64,000 nucleotides of DNA from Halomonas sp. MCCC 1A13316 (GTDB lineage: Bacteria; Pseudomonadota; Gammaproteobacteria; Pseudomonadales; Halomonadaceae), in the NCBI RefSeq assembly GCF_014931605.1, contig NZ_CP053382.1, positions 2,790,001 through 2,854,000 of the forward strand. Direction: 5' to 3'. Below the pieces are notes generated by a model. The model was not told where the DNA came from and did not search any database. It saw nothing but the letters and a program-made list of their open reading frames with translations. Made by a program: the position numbers and the translations under genes. Below are positions 18,080 through 28,488 of the stretch, piece by piece; positions within the stretch are counted from its first letter, which is position 1, and each line of letters starts with the position of its first letter.

Positions 18080-18544
18080 CTACCATTCCTCGCTGGTTTC
18101 GCGCAGCGATGCTATCTCCCGCTTGGCCTCATGCAGGCAGGCGCGCAATTCATCGCCTAGCGCAGCACCACTGCCTACTACGATGAGTCCCGGCTGAGCA
18201 GAGTTACGCCGACGCGCCACGCCGGCACTTTCATGTAGCGCATCGAAGCGCTGCAACAGCCAGCAAAGCCAGCTTTCGGGACGCATCGCCAGCTCACGCA
18301 AGCGATGCAATTCGGCAATTCCACTCCCCTCGGCACCCAACAGCTCGCGCCAGTCATGGCGCTCCAGCCGCGCATGCTCGGTCACCTCACGCAGCAGCGA
18401 CTCCAGCGCCAGCTCGGTCAGCGCCAGCGCGGCTTCCTCTGAAGCCATGCGCCTTGCTTCGCCGTGCTCGTCGTTACCCGGAGGAATGTCCAGAATCAGC
18501 TCGGCCTGGTAGAGCAACTGATTGGTACGGGCTCGAGGGCTCAC
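18080..18544 (-). CDS. DUF6586 family protein coupled to topA
   Basis: A 154-residue helical cytoplasmic protein of unknown function, starting [17 protein letters not shown], the conserved opening of the DUF6586 family that sits beside topA in pseudomonads. I place the start at the GTG at 18544, which overlaps the topA stop as GTGA, so translation is probably coupled. An in-frame upstream codon at 18568 would lie inside topA and adds unconserved residues. The N-terminus has a helix-rich segment with many Leu and Glu, and a hydrophobic strand (GLIVVGSG) lies near the C-terminus. The link to topoisomerase I function is only positional. Confidence 0.75.
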   Translation of the reverse strand: MSPRARTNQLLYQAELILDIPPGNDEHGEARRMASEEAALALTELALESLLREVTEHARLERHDWRELLGAEGSGIAELHRLRELAMRPESWLCWLLQRFDALHESAGVARRRNSAQPGLIVVGSGAALGDELRACLHEAKREIASLRETSEEW

Positions 18545-21168
18545 TTGCGCTTGTCCTCCACTTGCCACCTACCGTTATCATAGGTCGCTCGCCAGCCGGT
18601 CGCCTTGCCCTCCTCCTCGGTCATGACGAACTGCTCCTTGCTCTTGCGCGAGTAGCGGATCTGGGCCGGACGACCCTCTGGATCCTCGCTCGGCGCCTCG
18701 AGCAGATAGTGGTATTTCTCCGGCAGCTCTTCGGCGTGAGCCTTCAGTTCCTGCACCAGCGGGGGACGCGTCTCGCGATTGCGCGGGAACTTGCTCGCCG
18801 CCAGGAACAGGCCGCTGGCGCCATCACGTAGCACGTAGTGGTCGTCTACCTTCTGGCAGGCCAGCTCCGGCATCGCAATGGGGTCCATCTTTGGCGGAGC
18901 CACCTCGCCGCTTCTCAGCAGCTTGCGAGTGTTCTTGCACGACTCGTTGCTGCAACCAAAATACTTGCCGAAGCGGCCCGACTTGAGCTGCATCTCGCTG
19001 CCGCACTTGTCACATTCGATAGTTGGGCCTTCATAGCCCTTGATACGAAACTTGCCCTGTTCGATCTCATAGCCATCACAGTCGGGGCTATTGCCGCAAA
19101 TGTGGAGCTTGCGGTTTTCGTCGATCAGGTAGCTGTCCATCGCCGTGCCGCACTTGGGGCAGCGATGCTTGGCGCGCAGCGCCTGGGTTTCGGCCTCTTC
19201 GCCGGCATCGGCGGGTACCGCCTCATCGCCGGGCAGCAGGTCGATGGTGGTCTTGCAGCGCTCCTTGGGCGGCAGGTTGTAGCCGGAGCAGCCCAGGAAC
19301 ACGCCGGTGGATGCCGTGCGGATCTGCATCTTGCGCCCACAGGTGGGACAGTCGATATCGGTGGGCACCGGCTGGTTGGGCCGCATGCCCTCCTCGCTCT
19401 CGGCCGCCTCGAGCTCCTCGCGAAACTCGGCGTAGAACGCATCCAGCAGTTCACGCCAGTTGCGCTCGCCCTCGGCGACCTCGTCGAGGCTATCTTCCAT
19501 GCGCGCGGTGAAGGAGAAATCCATCAGGTCGGGAAAGGATTCCTTGAGCCGCTCGGTGACGATATCGCCGAGTTTCTCGGCGTAGAAACGCCGGCTCTCC
19601 AGCTTGACGTAGCCGCGATCCTGGATGGTGGAGATGATCGAGGCATAGGTCGAAGGGCGGCCGATACCGCGCTTCTCCAGCTCCTTGACCAGACTCGCCT
19701 CGGTATAGCGGGCCGGTGGCTTGGTAAAGTGCTGCTGGGGGTCGAGCGCCTCGAGTCGCATGGACGTGCCCTCGGCGAGATCCGGCAACGCCTGGTCCTC
19801 GTTCTTGCCGGCCGGCTTCATCACCCGCGTGTAGCCGTCGAACTTGAGCACCCGGCCCTTGGCCTTGAGCTCATAGCCGTCGGCTTCCACGGTCAGGGTG
19901 CTGGAGAGGTATTCGGCAGGGGTCATCTGGCAGGCCACGAACTGACGCCAGATCAGCTCGTAGAGGCGCTCGGCGTCACGCTCCATACCGGCCAGGTCGG
20001 AGGCCATGCGATTGACGTCGGAGGGGCGGATCGCCTCGTGGGCCTCCTGAGCGCCCTCCTTGCTCGAGTAGCGGTTGGGCGACTCGGGCAGGTAGCGCTT
20101 GCCGTACTCCTGCTCGATATGCTCTCGCGCCATGGCCACCGCATCCTGCGACAGATTGGTGGAATCGGTACGCATGTAGGTGATGTAGCCCGCCTCGTAG
20201 AGGCGCTGGGCCAACGTCATGGTCTTCTTCACCGAGAAGCCGAGTCGCCCGCTGGCGGCCTGCTGCAGGGTCGAGGTAATGAAGGGAGCATTGGGCTTCG
20301 AACGGGTGGGCTTGTCCTCACGCGCCGTGATGGCAAGGCTTGCCTTGCGCAGCCGCTCGATACGCTCGAGCGTCTCGGCTTCCGAAGTGGGCCGGAAGGC
20401 CTTGCCGTCCTGGCGCACCAGTTCGAAACGCACCGGCTCGCCATCCTTCGAGACGAGATCGGCATGCACGTCCCAGAACTCTTCGGGAACGAAGGCGCGT
20501 ATCTCGCGCTCGCGTTCGACGATCAAGCGCACCGCCACCGACTGTACCCGGCCAGCCGAGAGGCCGCGGGCGATCTTCGCCCACAGCAGCGGCGACAGCA
20601 TGAAACCCACCACGCGATCGAGGAAGCGCCTGGCCTGTTGAGCCTCGACGCGGGGAACGTTGAGCGTGCCGGGCTCCTTGAATGCCTCCTTGATGGCATT
20701 CTTGGTGATCTCGTTGAAGACCACACGGCGATAACGCTCGTCGGCGCCGCCGATGGTCTCCTTGAGATGCCAGGCGATGGCCTCCCCCTCGCGGTCGAGA
20801 TCGGTCGCGAGATAGACGGTATCGGCCTTCTCGGCGAGCTTCTGCAGCTCGGAGACGACCTTTTCCTTGCCGGGCAGAATCTCATAGTGGGCCTTCCAGC
20901 CATGCTCCGGATCGATACCCATGCGCCGCACGAGTTGATCCTTGGCCTTGTGCTTCTTGTACTCGGCCTTCTCCTCGGGCGACATCTTGCGCGTTGCCGC
21001 TGCCTGGCGCGCGCGCTCCTTGGGATCTGAAGCCGCCTTGCCCGAGCCGCTGGTCGGCAGGTCACGGATATGACCCACGCTCGACTTCACGATGAACTCG
21101 CTGCCGAGATACTTGTTGATCGTCTTGGCCTTGGCCGGCGACTCGACGATGACCAATGACTTGCCCAT
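18541..21168 (-). CDS. topA: DNA topoisomerase I
   Basis: Type IA topoisomerase that relaxes negative supercoils. The 875-residue protein opens with the Toprim motif [16 protein letters not shown] and shows the DLDREGEAI acidic triad near residue 110. The active-site tyrosine region is [10 protein letters not shown] near residue 320. C-terminal zinc-ribbon repeats follow, with Cys4 groups in CPTCGRK...C, CPKCG...C and CDKCGSE...C. The ATG at 21168 has GGAG 5-8 nt upstream; a slightly longer frame from 21180 adds four residues. The end overlaps the downstream DUF6586 gene. Intact and of normal length. Confidence 0.97.
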   Translation of the reverse strand: MGKSLVIVESPAKAKTINKYLGSEFIVKSSVGHIRDLPTSGSGKAASDPKERARQAAATRKMSPEEKAEYKKHKAKDQLVRRMGIDPEHGWKAHYEILPGKEKVVSELQKLAEKADTVYLATDLDREGEAIAWHLKETIGGADERYRRVVFNEITKNAIKEAFKEPGTLNVPRVEAQQARRFLDRVVGFMLSPLLWAKIARGLSAGRVQSVAVRLIVEREREIRAFVPEEFWDVHADLVSKDGEPVRFELVRQDGKAFRPTSEAETLERIERLRKASLAITAREDKPTRSKPNAPFITSTLQQAASGRLGFSVKKTMTLAQRLYEAGYITYMRTDSTNLSQDAVAMAREHIEQEYGKRYLPESPNRYSSKEGAQEAHEAIRPSDVNRMASDLAGMERDAERLYELIWRQFVACQMTPAEYLSSTLTVEADGYELKAKGRVLKFDGYTRVMKPAGKNEDQALPDLAEGTSMRLEALDPQQHFTKPPARYTEASLVKELEKRGIGRPSTYASIISTIQDRGYVKLESRRFYAEKLGDIVTERLKESFPDLMDFSFTARMEDSLDEVAEGERNWRELLDAFYAEFREELEAAESEEGMRPNQPVPTDIDCPTCGRKMQIRTASTGVFLGCSGYNLPPKERCKTTIDLLPGDEAVPADAGEEAETQALRAKHRCPKCGTAMDSYLIDENRKLHICGNSPDCDGYEIEQGKFRIKGYEGPTIECDKCGSEMQLKSGRFGKYFGCSNESCKNTRKLLRSGEVAPPKMDPIAMPELACQKVDDHYVLRDGASGLFLAASKFPRNRETRPPLVQELKAHAEELPEKYHYLLEAPSEDPEGRPAQIRYSRKSKEQFVMTEEEGKATGWRATYDNGRWQVEDKRK

Positions 21169-21395
21169 AGTGCTCCACATTCTGCACGGCGGGGTTCTGG
21201 AGCCCCACCTGAACGGTTCCGGCCCGCCTGTCCTCGGCGGACGATCCTCGCGGGGTGAAAAATCCGCTTACCCTACCCCAGCAACCTGTTTCACGCCAGT
21301 CGCTTCAACCATGGCGGCAGTAAAGCAGCAATGTGAAAGTAGCATCAAGTCGGTCATACCGTTGCCGCAACTTTCACTCTTGCCAAACGACCAGC

Positions 21396-21419
21396 GCCCC
21401 TGCCGCAAGCGGCAGGGGC
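21396..21419 (-). terminator. Hairpin terminator after the DUF3141 gene
   Basis: The 11-bp perfect GC-rich stem GCCCCTGCCGC/GCGGCAGGGGC with a 2-nt loop lies 28 nt past the stop. There is no clear T-run. It separates this gene from topA. The remaining ~230 bp upstream of topA hold no gene. Confidence 0.6.
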
Positions 21420-21447
21420 ACTGAAACGTCCAGGCAAAACCTCGTGC

Positions 21448-23904
21448 TCAGCGCTTGCGCGGCTTGCGCGAGGCCCCCGGCTTGTTGCTTGCCGCGCTAC
21501 TGCGATCGTCCGACTGGTTAACGGCTTGGGGCTTGGAAGCCTGCTTCCGCGTCTTCTCGCCGGCGGATCGCCTGGGCTGTTCGGGCTTGGGTGCCTCGGG
21601 ATCGGCCTTGAGCAATTTCGCCACCTCGCTGCGAGCGGCAGTCTCGGCCTTGGCGCCCATCGCCACTTCGTCGTGAAGTTCGGCTAACGCCTGGCGATGT
21701 TCAACCGGGTCGACACGCTCCAGCGCCTCGCCGAACAGTTCACGAATATGCTCGTAGCGCTTGCGTGCGTGCTCGGAAAGCTCACCGCTTGCAGCCAGCA
21801 CGTGGTCGATATGCTCCAGGGAGTCGCGAATCGTTTCTGCTCGCTCGTTCGACAGAAGCTGCGGTATCGCCGCCAGTGCCGCATCGCGATCCTGCTTGAG
21901 GATGAAGAATTGCTCGCGCACCAGATGCTTGAAGTCCGACAGGCTGCTGCCAGGTTCCAGCTCGGCGCGCGAAGCCCGAAGGCGCTTGAAGTTGCGCTCG
22001 TCGGTCGTGGGGGCACCGCCCAGTACGTGAATCACCGAGCGCATCACCGCTTCGTGTACGCCTCCTTGGGCCACGCGATGGAGCAGCTCATCCTGGCGTC
22101 GCTCGATGAAACGGCGATGTTCCGGCTCACTGCCGGGCTGGCGACGATGCACGTGAGCGTCGCCACCCAGCCCCACCATGGCTTGCAGCAGGGGCTGCCC
22201 ATATACCGTCAGGAAAGTGTGTTCGATGCTCTGGTCGCGAATCTCGCGCCAGCTATCGAGCGAGTGGGATATCTGCCGCGACGCAGCCAGCTCCAGGTTA
22301 CGCAACAGGTTGTTCTCGCCAACGGGGTGGCGATCTTGGCGTACCCAGTCGGCCAATACCGGCAGCGGCACAGACAGCGGATTGCGGTCGGAAAGCAGCT
22401 TGTAACCCAGGCGGATCGGATGCATGCGTCGCATCAGGCGTGCCGCCTCGGGTGTCATTACCGCACGTATCCAGGGCTGCACGAACAGCCGATAGAGTCC
22501 TAGGTTGATTTCCGAGATTCTCGCAACGGTGGCAAAACGCGTATCGTCTTCTTCGCGATGATGCAGCACGTCCCGGTTGAGCCCCTCGATGGAACGCGCC
22601 TTGAACTCGAGCAGGTAGTCGCGCTCGATCAGTTCGGCATCATCACGCTCGGCAGCGCTGGTCACCGTGGTCTCATAGAGACCCGGCGGCAGTACATCGA
22701 TATAGTCGATATTGGCGGTGAACTCGGCATGCTCCTTGCGTGATACGCTGCCCGACACGAAGATACCCAGGTGTCCGGTAGTGTCATGCACGCAATAGAC
22801 GATGGTTTGCTCACTGGCGATGATGTCGTCGGTACCCCCATAGAGATCCCGTACCCAGCCCAGCGCCTGAGGCGGTGGGGTGATGTCGTCGCCCTGGGAG
22901 CAGAATACCACTACCGGTGAACGCACGTTGCGTAGGTCGATACGACGTCCGTCCGAGGTGACCAACTGCGCGGTGGATAGCCGGTTGCCGACGAACAAAT
23001 TGTCGACGATGTACTGAATCTCGTCACCGCCCAGCACTACGTGACCACCCCACCAACGCTCGAAGTTGAGGTAGCGTTCGGCCTCGGTCTCGACGTTGGC
23101 GTAGAGTCGATACTGCTTGTCCCACCAGGTGTTGGCCGGATTGAGGCGTTCGAAGTTCTGCACCAACAGGGCACCGTCGAACAACCCGTCGCCCAGGTCG
23201 CTGGCCAGGGTCGTCATCCAGCTGCCGCCGGTCATGCCACCGGTATAGCGCATGGGTGCCTTGCCCCTCTCGCCAGCCCAGTAGGAGAGCGGCGCACCGG
23301 CAATAAGAATCGGCCCGAAACAGTCGGGCTCGAGCGAGGCCGCCATCATGATCTGCCAACCTGCCTGGCAATTGCCCACTACCATGGGCTTTTGACATGA
23401 CTGCGGATGCTCCTCGATCACCCGGTGCAGGAAAGCGATCTCTGCCTCTACCACGTCCTCTACCGTCTGGCCAGGCTCGGGATAAGGCAGAAATCCGATG
23501 AAATAGCAGGGGTGGCCAGCACGCAGGGCAACGCCGATTTCACTGTCCGGCTTGAAGCCGCCGATACCGGGGCCGTGTCCGGCTCGCGGGTCGACGACTA
23601 CGAAGGGCCGTGCCTGGAGATCGATCTCGACGTCGGGCGGAGGCAGGATGCGCATCAGCTCGTAGTTCACCGGCCGTGGCAGGCTGCGGCCATCCATCAC
23701 CACTTCAGCGTCGAAGCCAAGCACGTTAGGCTTGGTCTTTTCGATATGTTCAAGGTACTGGTTGCCACGCTCGCGCATCACGTCCATGTACAGCACGCTG
23801 CGTTCGACGGCGTCTCGCCAGTAGTCGAAGGCGGCACGGCCGAAACCGAATGGGTCCAGGAAGCTGAGGGCTTCTTTGGAGGGTGTCGGCAAGAGTGAGT
23901 TCAT
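21448..23904 (-). CDS. DUF3141 protein, PHA-synthase-like alpha/beta hydrolase
   Basis: An 818-residue protein. Residues ~1-420 resemble the alpha/beta-hydrolase core of class I/III polyhydroxyalkanoate synthases. The nucleophile elbow is GNCQAGW with Cys179 in place of the usual lipase Ser, the acid is likely in CSQGDD (339-340) and the His in TGHLGIFVSG (H378), with further PhaC-like sequence around YWRDAVERS near the N-terminus. Residues ~430-800 form a helical domain of unknown function ending in a Lys/Arg/Pro-rich tail. PhaC proteins are ~590 residues, so this is a separate, longer family. The ATG at 23904 follows GGAG. Substrate unknown; polymer synthesis or thioester/ester hydrolysis are both possible. 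Confidence 0.8.
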   Translation of the reverse strand: MNSLLPTPSKEALSFLDPFGFGRAAFDYWRDAVERSVLYMDVMRERGNQYLEHIEKTKPNVLGFDAEVVMDGRSLPRPVNYELMRILPPPDVEIDLQARPFVVVDPRAGHGPGIGGFKPDSEIGVALRAGHPCYFIGFLPYPEPGQTVEDVVEAEIAFLHRVIEEHPQSCQKPMVVGNCQAGWQIMMAASLEPDCFGPILIAGAPLSYWAGERGKAPMRYTGGMTGGSWMTTLASDLGDGLFDGALLVQNFERLNPANTWWDKQYRLYANVETEAERYLNFERWWGGHVVLGGDEIQYIVDNLFVGNRLSTAQLVTSDGRRIDLRNVRSPVVVFCSQGDDITPPPQALGWVRDLYGGTDDIIASEQTIVYCVHDTTGHLGIFVSGSVSRKEHAEFTANIDYIDVLPPGLYETTVTSAAERDDAELIERDYLLEFKARSIEGLNRDVLHHREEDDTRFATVARISEINLGLYRLFVQPWIRAVMTPEAARLMRRMHPIRLGYKLLSDRNPLSVPLPVLADWVRQDRHPVGENNLLRNLELAASRQISHSLDSWREIRDQSIEHTFLTVYGQPLLQAMVGLGGDAHVHRRQPGSEPEHRRFIERRQDELLHRVAQGGVHEAVMRSVIHVLGGAPTTDERNFKRLRASRAELEPGSSLSDFKHLVREQFFILKQDRDAALAAIPQLLSNERAETIRDSLEHIDHVLAASGELSEHARKRYEHIRELFGEALERVDPVEHRQALAELHDEVAMGAKAETAARSEVAKLLKADPEAPKPEQPRRSAGEKTRKQASKPQAVNQSDDRSSAASNKPGASRKPRKR

Positions 23905-24045
23905 GTTCGGCTCCAGGGTTCTCCGATGGCAAACGCATTGCCATCGGGAGGAGTAAATATGCTGCGATGCAGCAAGCATAGTACGCCCTGCGCCGTCTCG
24001 ACGCAGCCGTTTTGTCGATTTTTTGTGACTGGACTGTGGTTTCGC

Positions 24046-25074
24046 TCAGCCCTGTTCGCCAGGAGCGTCCCCCATGCCCCTCTGATCGCCACGCCACTCG
24101 GCCAGCGCGCGTCGCTCGCGACGGCCGGCCTCCGGCCCATCTCGCCCCCAGGACAACAACCGCACTTCCGTCTCGGCAATGACCTGGGAGGGCCGGTCGA
24201 GCCTGACCCCCGGCCCACCGCCCAACTGACCCGTTACTGAAGAGAGCAGGCGCCAGCGTGCCTGGCCTGGTCGCCCGGGGCCATGCCCCATGTGCCCGAC
24301 CCGAGGACGTCTGAGGCGTTCGCCTGCCACCAGCCGAATCTGCTCCACTGCCAGGTCGAGCCCGCTCAGGACTTCGGCTAGGCCCTCATAGCCCGTCAAG
24401 CCAGGGCGCATTCCCACAAAACCCAGCCGATTGTCGGCCAGCGAGAAACTCAGTGTTGCCAGGCCGACCAGACCGAGCGAGCGAGCCCCCTGAACGGCAA
24501 GCTGCCCAAGATAGGCCCGCTGCTCAGGCGTCAGCCGCTCACTGGGTGCCATGGCGAACCCCTCGCCGAGCAATTCATGCTCGACCAGAGCCAGTGCCTG
24601 GCCGCGACAGTCAGCCAAGACCGGCAGATGGACCTGTGGCGCCGACGCCTCCCCCAAGGGTAGCCCCGCTTCGCGCATCAACTGCTGGGAGGCACCGTCG
24701 TCGCACATGGCAGCGACAAGGCTTTCGGGCGGACCGATGAAAGCCAGCCCTGCATGCGAACAGCCTCGGGCGAGAAGCCACTGCTCCTCGGCGGTCGCTT
24801 CCCCAGGATGCACAACGTCGCAGCCCAGCCGCTGGGCTCGCGCCACCAAGGCATCACCGGTCGTGCCAGCGCTGTCGCACCAGGCCAGCTCGAGTTCAAC
24901 GCAGGCCTGACCGGCACGCAGCGCAGCCAGCCCGCTACCCGCAAGCAAGACACCACGCCAACCACCCTGGCGCAGGGCATCGAGATAAGGGGCGGACGGC
25001 AGTTGCCGTTGCCGGCCAAGGCTGTCGGCATGACCCTGCTCGCTGGCAGTGATAGCATGAATAGGCTTCTTCAA
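24046..25074 (-). CDS. Biotin-carboxylase-like protein lacking catalytic residues
   Basis: A 342-residue frame that aligns in order with biotin carboxylase, with pieces missing. The N-terminal domain keeps VVHPGE (88-93) and FIGPPESLV (112-120), matching HPGYGF and FIGP. The ATP-grasp lid (about 70 residues with the two ATP-binding lysines) is deleted after residue 145. The next segment keeps the frame LTPEQRAYLGQLAV and GLVGLATLSF but has lost the KVVEE lysine. EMNTR, with the catalytic Glu and Arg, is replaced by GMRPG (221-225). SGLDLAVEQIRLVAGE (237-252), PGVRLD and the C-terminal WGRDGPEA helix survive. It starts at TTG with GGAGG 5 nt upstream. Inferred pseudoenzyme, divergent from the LysR gene by 33 bp. 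Confidence 0.68.
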   Translation of the reverse strand: MKKPIHAITASEQGHADSLGRQRQLPSAPYLDALRQGGWRGVLLAGSGLAALRAGQACVELELAWCDSAGTTGDALVARAQRLGCDVVHPGEATAEEQWLLARGCSHAGLAFIGPPESLVAAMCDDGASQQLMREAGLPLGEASAPQVHLPVLADCRGQALALVEHELLGEGFAMAPSERLTPEQRAYLGQLAVQGARSLGLVGLATLSFSLADNRLGFVGMRPGLTGYEGLAEVLSGLDLAVEQIRLVAGERLRRPRVGHMGHGPGRPGQARWRLLSSVTGQLGGGPGVRLDRPSQVIAETEVRLLSWGRDGPEAGRRERRALAEWRGDQRGMGDAPGEQG

Positions 25075-25107
25075 CGGGCCTCCCCGACCCTTCTAGCGGA
25101 TTGATCG

Positions 25108-26097
25108 ATGACGACGCCTAGCCTGCTGAACCGCCTGACCTTTCGCCAGTTGCAGGTGTTCCAGGCCGTGCATGGCCAACAGTCCTATTCGCGGGCTGCC
25201 GAGCGACTGGGCCTGACCCAACCGGCAGTCAGCGCGCAGATCCGCCAGCTTGAGCAAGCCCTGGGCCAGCCACTGTTCAAGTATTCCGGCAAGACCCTGC
25301 ATGTGTTGCCGGCCGCCGATGCACTGGCGGCATCGACACAGGCTATCTTCGGCCAGGTCTCGCGCTTGCAGATGGCCCTGTCGGACATGGACGGTACGAT
25401 ATCCGGCGAGCTCAACCTGGCGGCCGTCTCGACGGCCCAGTACGTGGTGCCACACCTGATCGCCCGCTTTCGCGCCCACTATCCCAACGTTCAGGTGCGG
25501 CTGCAGGTGTGTAACCGCAGCCAGGCACTGGAGCGGCTGGCGGCTCGCCGCGACGACCTGGTGATCATGGCGATGGTCCCCGAGGATGACGACAATCTGG
25601 TTTTCATGCCGTTCCTGGAAAATGAACTGATTCCCATCGTCTGGCCCGGCCATCCATTGCTCGAGGCTCATTCCCCCACCCTGGAGGATCTGGCCCGGCA
25701 CTATCTGCTAATGCGTGAGTCGGGCTCGGGGGTGCGCACCGCCTTCGAACAGCTTGCCGCCGAACAGGACGTTGCGCTTCAGCATACCATGGAGCTGGGT
25801 ACCAACGAGGCGATCAAGCAAGGGGTGATGGCGCACCTGGGCGTAACGGTCTTGCCGCGACTGGCCGTACGCCTGGAACTCGGCGCAGGACTACTGGCCG
25901 AGCTGTCCCTGCCGGGTTTCCCCCTGCGCCGTTCCTGGTGCACGGTCTATCCCAGAGATCGCTTTCCCACCCCTGTTACCGAACTGTTCCTGCGCTTCGT
26001 ACGTGAGCGGTTGGGCGAAATCGAGGCACATTTCAAAGCGACACCGCAGCCGATGCCCGATCATGGCGTGGTCTGCCTACCGATACCTCCCGGCTGA
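25108..26097 (+). CDS. LysR-family transcription regulator, CbbR-like
   Basis: A 329-residue regulator with an N-terminal winged HTH (TFRQLQVFQAV...SYSRAAERLGLTQPAVSAQIRQLE) and a substrate-binding domain. The effector domain shows CbbR-type landmarks: VSTAQYVVPHLIARF near 110, ESGSGVRTAFE near 210 and ELGTNEAIKQGVMAHLG near 230-246. CbbR proteins sense metabolites such as phosphoenolpyruvate or NADPH, but no Calvin-cycle genes are near, so the effector here is unknown. LysR regulators often control a divergent neighbour; here that is the biotin-carboxylase-like gene 33 bp away, so shared control is likely. Confidence 0.85.
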   Translation: MTTPSLLNRLTFRQLQVFQAVHGQQSYSRAAERLGLTQPAVSAQIRQLEQALGQPLFKYSGKTLHVLPAADALAASTQAIFGQVSRLQMALSDMDGTISGELNLAAVSTAQYVVPHLIARFRAHYPNVQVRLQVCNRSQALERLAARRDDLVIMAMVPEDDDNLVFMPFLENELIPIVWPGHPLLEAHSPTLEDLARHYLLMRESGSGVRTAFEQLAAEQDVALQHTMELGTNEAIKQGVMAHLGVTVLPRLAVRLELGAGLLAELSLPGFPLRRSWCTVYPRDRFPTPVTELFLRFVRERLGEIEAHFKATPQPMPDHGVVCLPIPPG

Positions 26098-26280
26098 AGG
26101 CTTGACCGTCCGAGCAGCGGCTCCGGCCGCTGTGCCAGGCAGGCGCGAATATGATAGATTACGGGCCTGCGACCATCGTATCAATTGCTGGCCATGCGGG
26201 TTGGTGCTGTGCTGGAACACGACATACCGCAGCATCCAGGCATGGTTGTGGCAGCCGCCGAGTGGAGGGGCTCACACCCT

Positions 26281-27333
26281 ATGAGCGACAACACCTCAAA
26301 ACGCGTGCCGAGCGGTGCGAAGTTTCGCACCGAGCATGGCTTTGCCGCCATCAAGGACGGCATGAAGCAGCGCGACCAGGCCGACGAGCGCCCCGAGCCG
26401 GGACGCAAGCCGCCGTGGTTGCGAGCCCAGATTCCCGGCGGCGGCCGCTTCGAGGCAGTGAAGCGCAACGTCAACGAGCATCGCCTGAGCACCGTATGTG
26501 CCGAGTCGCACTGCCCCAACATGGGCGAATGTTGGAGCAACGGCACCGCCACGATCATGCTGATGGGCTCGGTGTGCACCCGCGCCTGCCGCTTCTGCGC
26601 CGTCGATACCGGCAATCCGCGCGGCTGGCTGGATAGCGAGGAACCGGCCAACACCGCCAAGTCGGTGGAACTGATGGGGCTACGCTACGTGGTACTGACC
26701 TCGGTCGACCGCGACGACCTTGCAGACGGCGGCGCCGCCCACTACTCAGACTGCATTCGGGCGATCAAGACCAATACCCCGGCGGTGGTGGTCGAAGCGC
26801 TGACGCCCGACTTCGACGCCGATCCGACCGCTATCGAGCGCGTGGTCGACTCGGGCCTCGAGGTATTCGCCCAGAACGTCGAGACGGTCGAGCGCCTGAC
26901 CCATTACGTGCGTGACCCGCGTGCCGGCTACCGCAAGACCCTCGACGTGCTGGCCCATGCCAAGCGTCATCGCCCGCAGGTCCTGACCAAGACCAGCCTG
27001 ATGCTGGGGCTGGGCGAAACCGACGAGGAGATCCTCGCTACCTTCGACGACCTGCGCGCCATCGATGTGGATATCGTCACCCTCGGCCAGTACCTGCGCC
27101 CGACGCGCAACCACCTGCCGGTGGAGCGCTGGGTCACGCCGGAGGAGTTCGAACGCTATCGCCGCCTGGGCCTGGAGAAAGGCTTCATGGAAGTTGCCTC
27201 GGGTCCGCTGGTGCGTTCCAGCTATCGCGCAGACAAAGTCTTCGAGAAGAACAACCTGGGACTGGCCGCACCCGCGGCGATACCGGGGCAAGACCCCGAG
27301 CCCAACCGCATCCAGGCGGTCAACGTCGGCTGA
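26281..27333 (+). CDS. lipA: Lipoyl synthase
   Basis: Radical-SAM enzyme that inserts two sulfurs into octanoyl chains on lipoyl-domain proteins. The 350-residue protein has the auxiliary-cluster cysteines in [12 protein letters not shown], the radical-SAM motif CTRACRFC and the C-terminal RSSY serine that ligates the auxiliary cluster. I place the start at 26281, preceded by GGAGGGG; an upstream in-frame ATG at 26185 adds 32 unconserved residues. It faces lipB across a terminator, so both lipoylation enzymes sit together but on opposite strands. Confidence 0.97.
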   Translation: MSDNTSKRVPSGAKFRTEHGFAAIKDGMKQRDQADERPEPGRKPPWLRAQIPGGGRFEAVKRNVNEHRLSTVCAESHCPNMGECWSNGTATIMLMGSVCTRACRFCAVDTGNPRGWLDSEEPANTAKSVELMGLRYVVLTSVDRDDLADGGAAHYSDCIRAIKTNTPAVVVEALTPDFDADPTAIERVVDSGLEVFAQNVETVERLTHYVRDPRAGYRKTLDVLAHAKRHRPQVLTKTSLMLGLGETDEEILATFDDLRAIDVDIVTLGQYLRPTRNHLPVERWVTPEEFERYRRLGLEKGFMEVASGPLVRSSYRADKVFEKNNLGLAAPAAIPGQDPEPNRIQAVNVG

Positions 27334-27356
27334 CACGCTGCCACCTAGTAGCCAAT

Positions 27357-27391
27357 ACGAAGAAGGCGACCTCTCAGGTCGCCTTCTTCGT
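27357..27391. terminator. Bidirectional terminator between lipA and lipB
   Basis: Arms of 16 nt (ACGAAGAAGGCGACCT and its complement) pair perfectly around a CTC loop, and the outer part is A- and T-rich on its two sides. It separates the convergent lipA and lipB genes. Confidence 0.9.
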
Positions 27392-27425
27392 CGCGGTCTG
27401 TTCGCCGCCGACCGTGGCAGGCAGT

Positions 27426-28124
27426 TCAATCGGCGTCCACCTCGGCAGTAGCCGGCCATCCAGACAGCTCCTGTTCATCGACCCGCATCAGGCTACGGCC
27501 CAACTGCTGTGCCAGGCACTCGGCCAACCGCACGCCGACCCGCTCGCTGGAGAGCGGCTCGGCAACCAGATCGGCCAGACGGGTCATGGCCATGCCGGCA
27601 TAGCCGCAGGGGTTGATGCGCTGGAACGGTGTCAGGTCGGCCTCGACGTTCAGCGCCACGCCATGATAGCTCGCGCCACGCCGGATGCGCAGGCCCAGCG
27701 AGGCGATCTTGGCCTCGCCAACATAGACCCCAGGCGCATCCGGGCGCGCCCGTGCCTCGACACCATGCTCGGCCAGCACGGCGATGACGGCGTTCTCGAG
27801 TACCGAGACGAGTTCACGCACGCCGAGCCGCGCCCGGCGCACATCGAGCAGCGGATAGAGCACCACCTGCCCCGGGCCGTGGTAGGTCACCTGCCCGCCG
27901 CGATCCGTCTGTACCACCGGAATATCTCCCGGCATCAGCAGATGCTCGGGCTTACCCGCCTGGCCCTGGGTGAAAACCGGTTCATGCTCCACCAGCCAGA
28001 ACTGATCCGGTGTTGCTTCGCCGCGGTTGTCGGTAAGCTCGCGCATGGCCTGCCACACAGGTAAATAGTGGCGCCGCCCCAGGTTCAGCAGAGCGATGGG
28101 TGAGGAATGGCCGTCCTCGCTCAT
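27426..28124 (-). CDS. lipB: Octanoyl-[ACP]:protein octanoyltransferase
   Basis: LipB moves octanoate from acyl carrier protein to lipoyl domains, the step before LipA. The 232-residue protein shows [12 protein letters not shown], the [12 protein letters not shown] motif, and the catalytic Lys in [12 protein letters not shown]; the family Cys is in INPCGYAGM. It begins just after the ybeD stop on the same strand, so the two are coupled. Normal length. Confidence 0.96.
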   Translation of the reverse strand: MSEDGHSSPIALLNLGRRHYLPVWQAMRELTDNRGEATPDQFWLVEHEPVFTQGQAGKPEHLLMPGDIPVVQTDRGGQVTYHGPGQVVLYPLLDVRRARLGVRELVSVLENAVIAVLAEHGVEARARPDAPGVYVGEAKIASLGLRIRRGASYHGVALNVEADLTPFQRINPCGYAGMAMTRLADLVAEPLSSERVGVRLAECLAQQLGRSLMRVDEQELSGWPATAEVDAD

Positions 28125-28125
28125 G

Positions 28126-28419
28126 TCACACCACCATGTGCACGCGACCGGTGGCCTTGAGATCGGCGAAAAGCGCCTTGAGCTGGGCCTCGCCGGTGGC
28201 GCGCAAAGTCAGTCTCACCGACAGGAAGCGAGCATTGCGGCTCTCCACCACTTCGATGCTGGACGCATCGAAGCCGGCATCATGACGCAGCACCACCTGA
28301 CACACGCTAGCAGTGAAATCCTCGGCTGCGTCCCCCACCACCTTGATCGGGTAATCGCAAGGGAAGGTGATCGTCGGTGCCGCTGGCTGACGCAAATCGC
28401 GCAGTTTGTTGTCTGTCAT
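28126..28419 (-). CDS. ybeD: YbeD/DUF493 family protein
   Basis: A 97-residue alpha/beta protein of the YbeD (UPF0250) family, conserved between dacA and lipB in gammaproteobacteria. Visible family features are the [11 protein letters not shown] start and the C-terminal GRVHMVV end. The fold resembles small ACT-like regulatory domains, so a regulatory role in lipoylation is suspected but unproven. It sits between dacA and lipB in the same operon. Confidence 0.92.
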   Translation of the reverse strand: MTDNKLRDLRQPAAPTITFPCDYPIKVVGDAAEDFTASVCQVVLRHDAGFDASSIEVVESRNARFLSVRLTLRATGEAQLKALFADLKATGRVHMVV

Positions 28420-28488
28420 GGCTCTCTAAGGTCTCGAAGACAATTTCCGAGCATTTTACTCAACTATTACCCGTCGACCAAACCGCAC

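Noticed and set aside
15539..18544. A possible minimal secretion island around the GspE-like ATPase
   Set aside because: The neighbours are a GIY-YIG-like protein, a ferritin-like protein and the topA-linked DUF6586; none is a secretion component.
18838..21030. A 730-codon open frame on the plus strand opposite topA
   Set aside because: It is a GC shadow of an unmistakable topA gene and no domain is recognisable in it.
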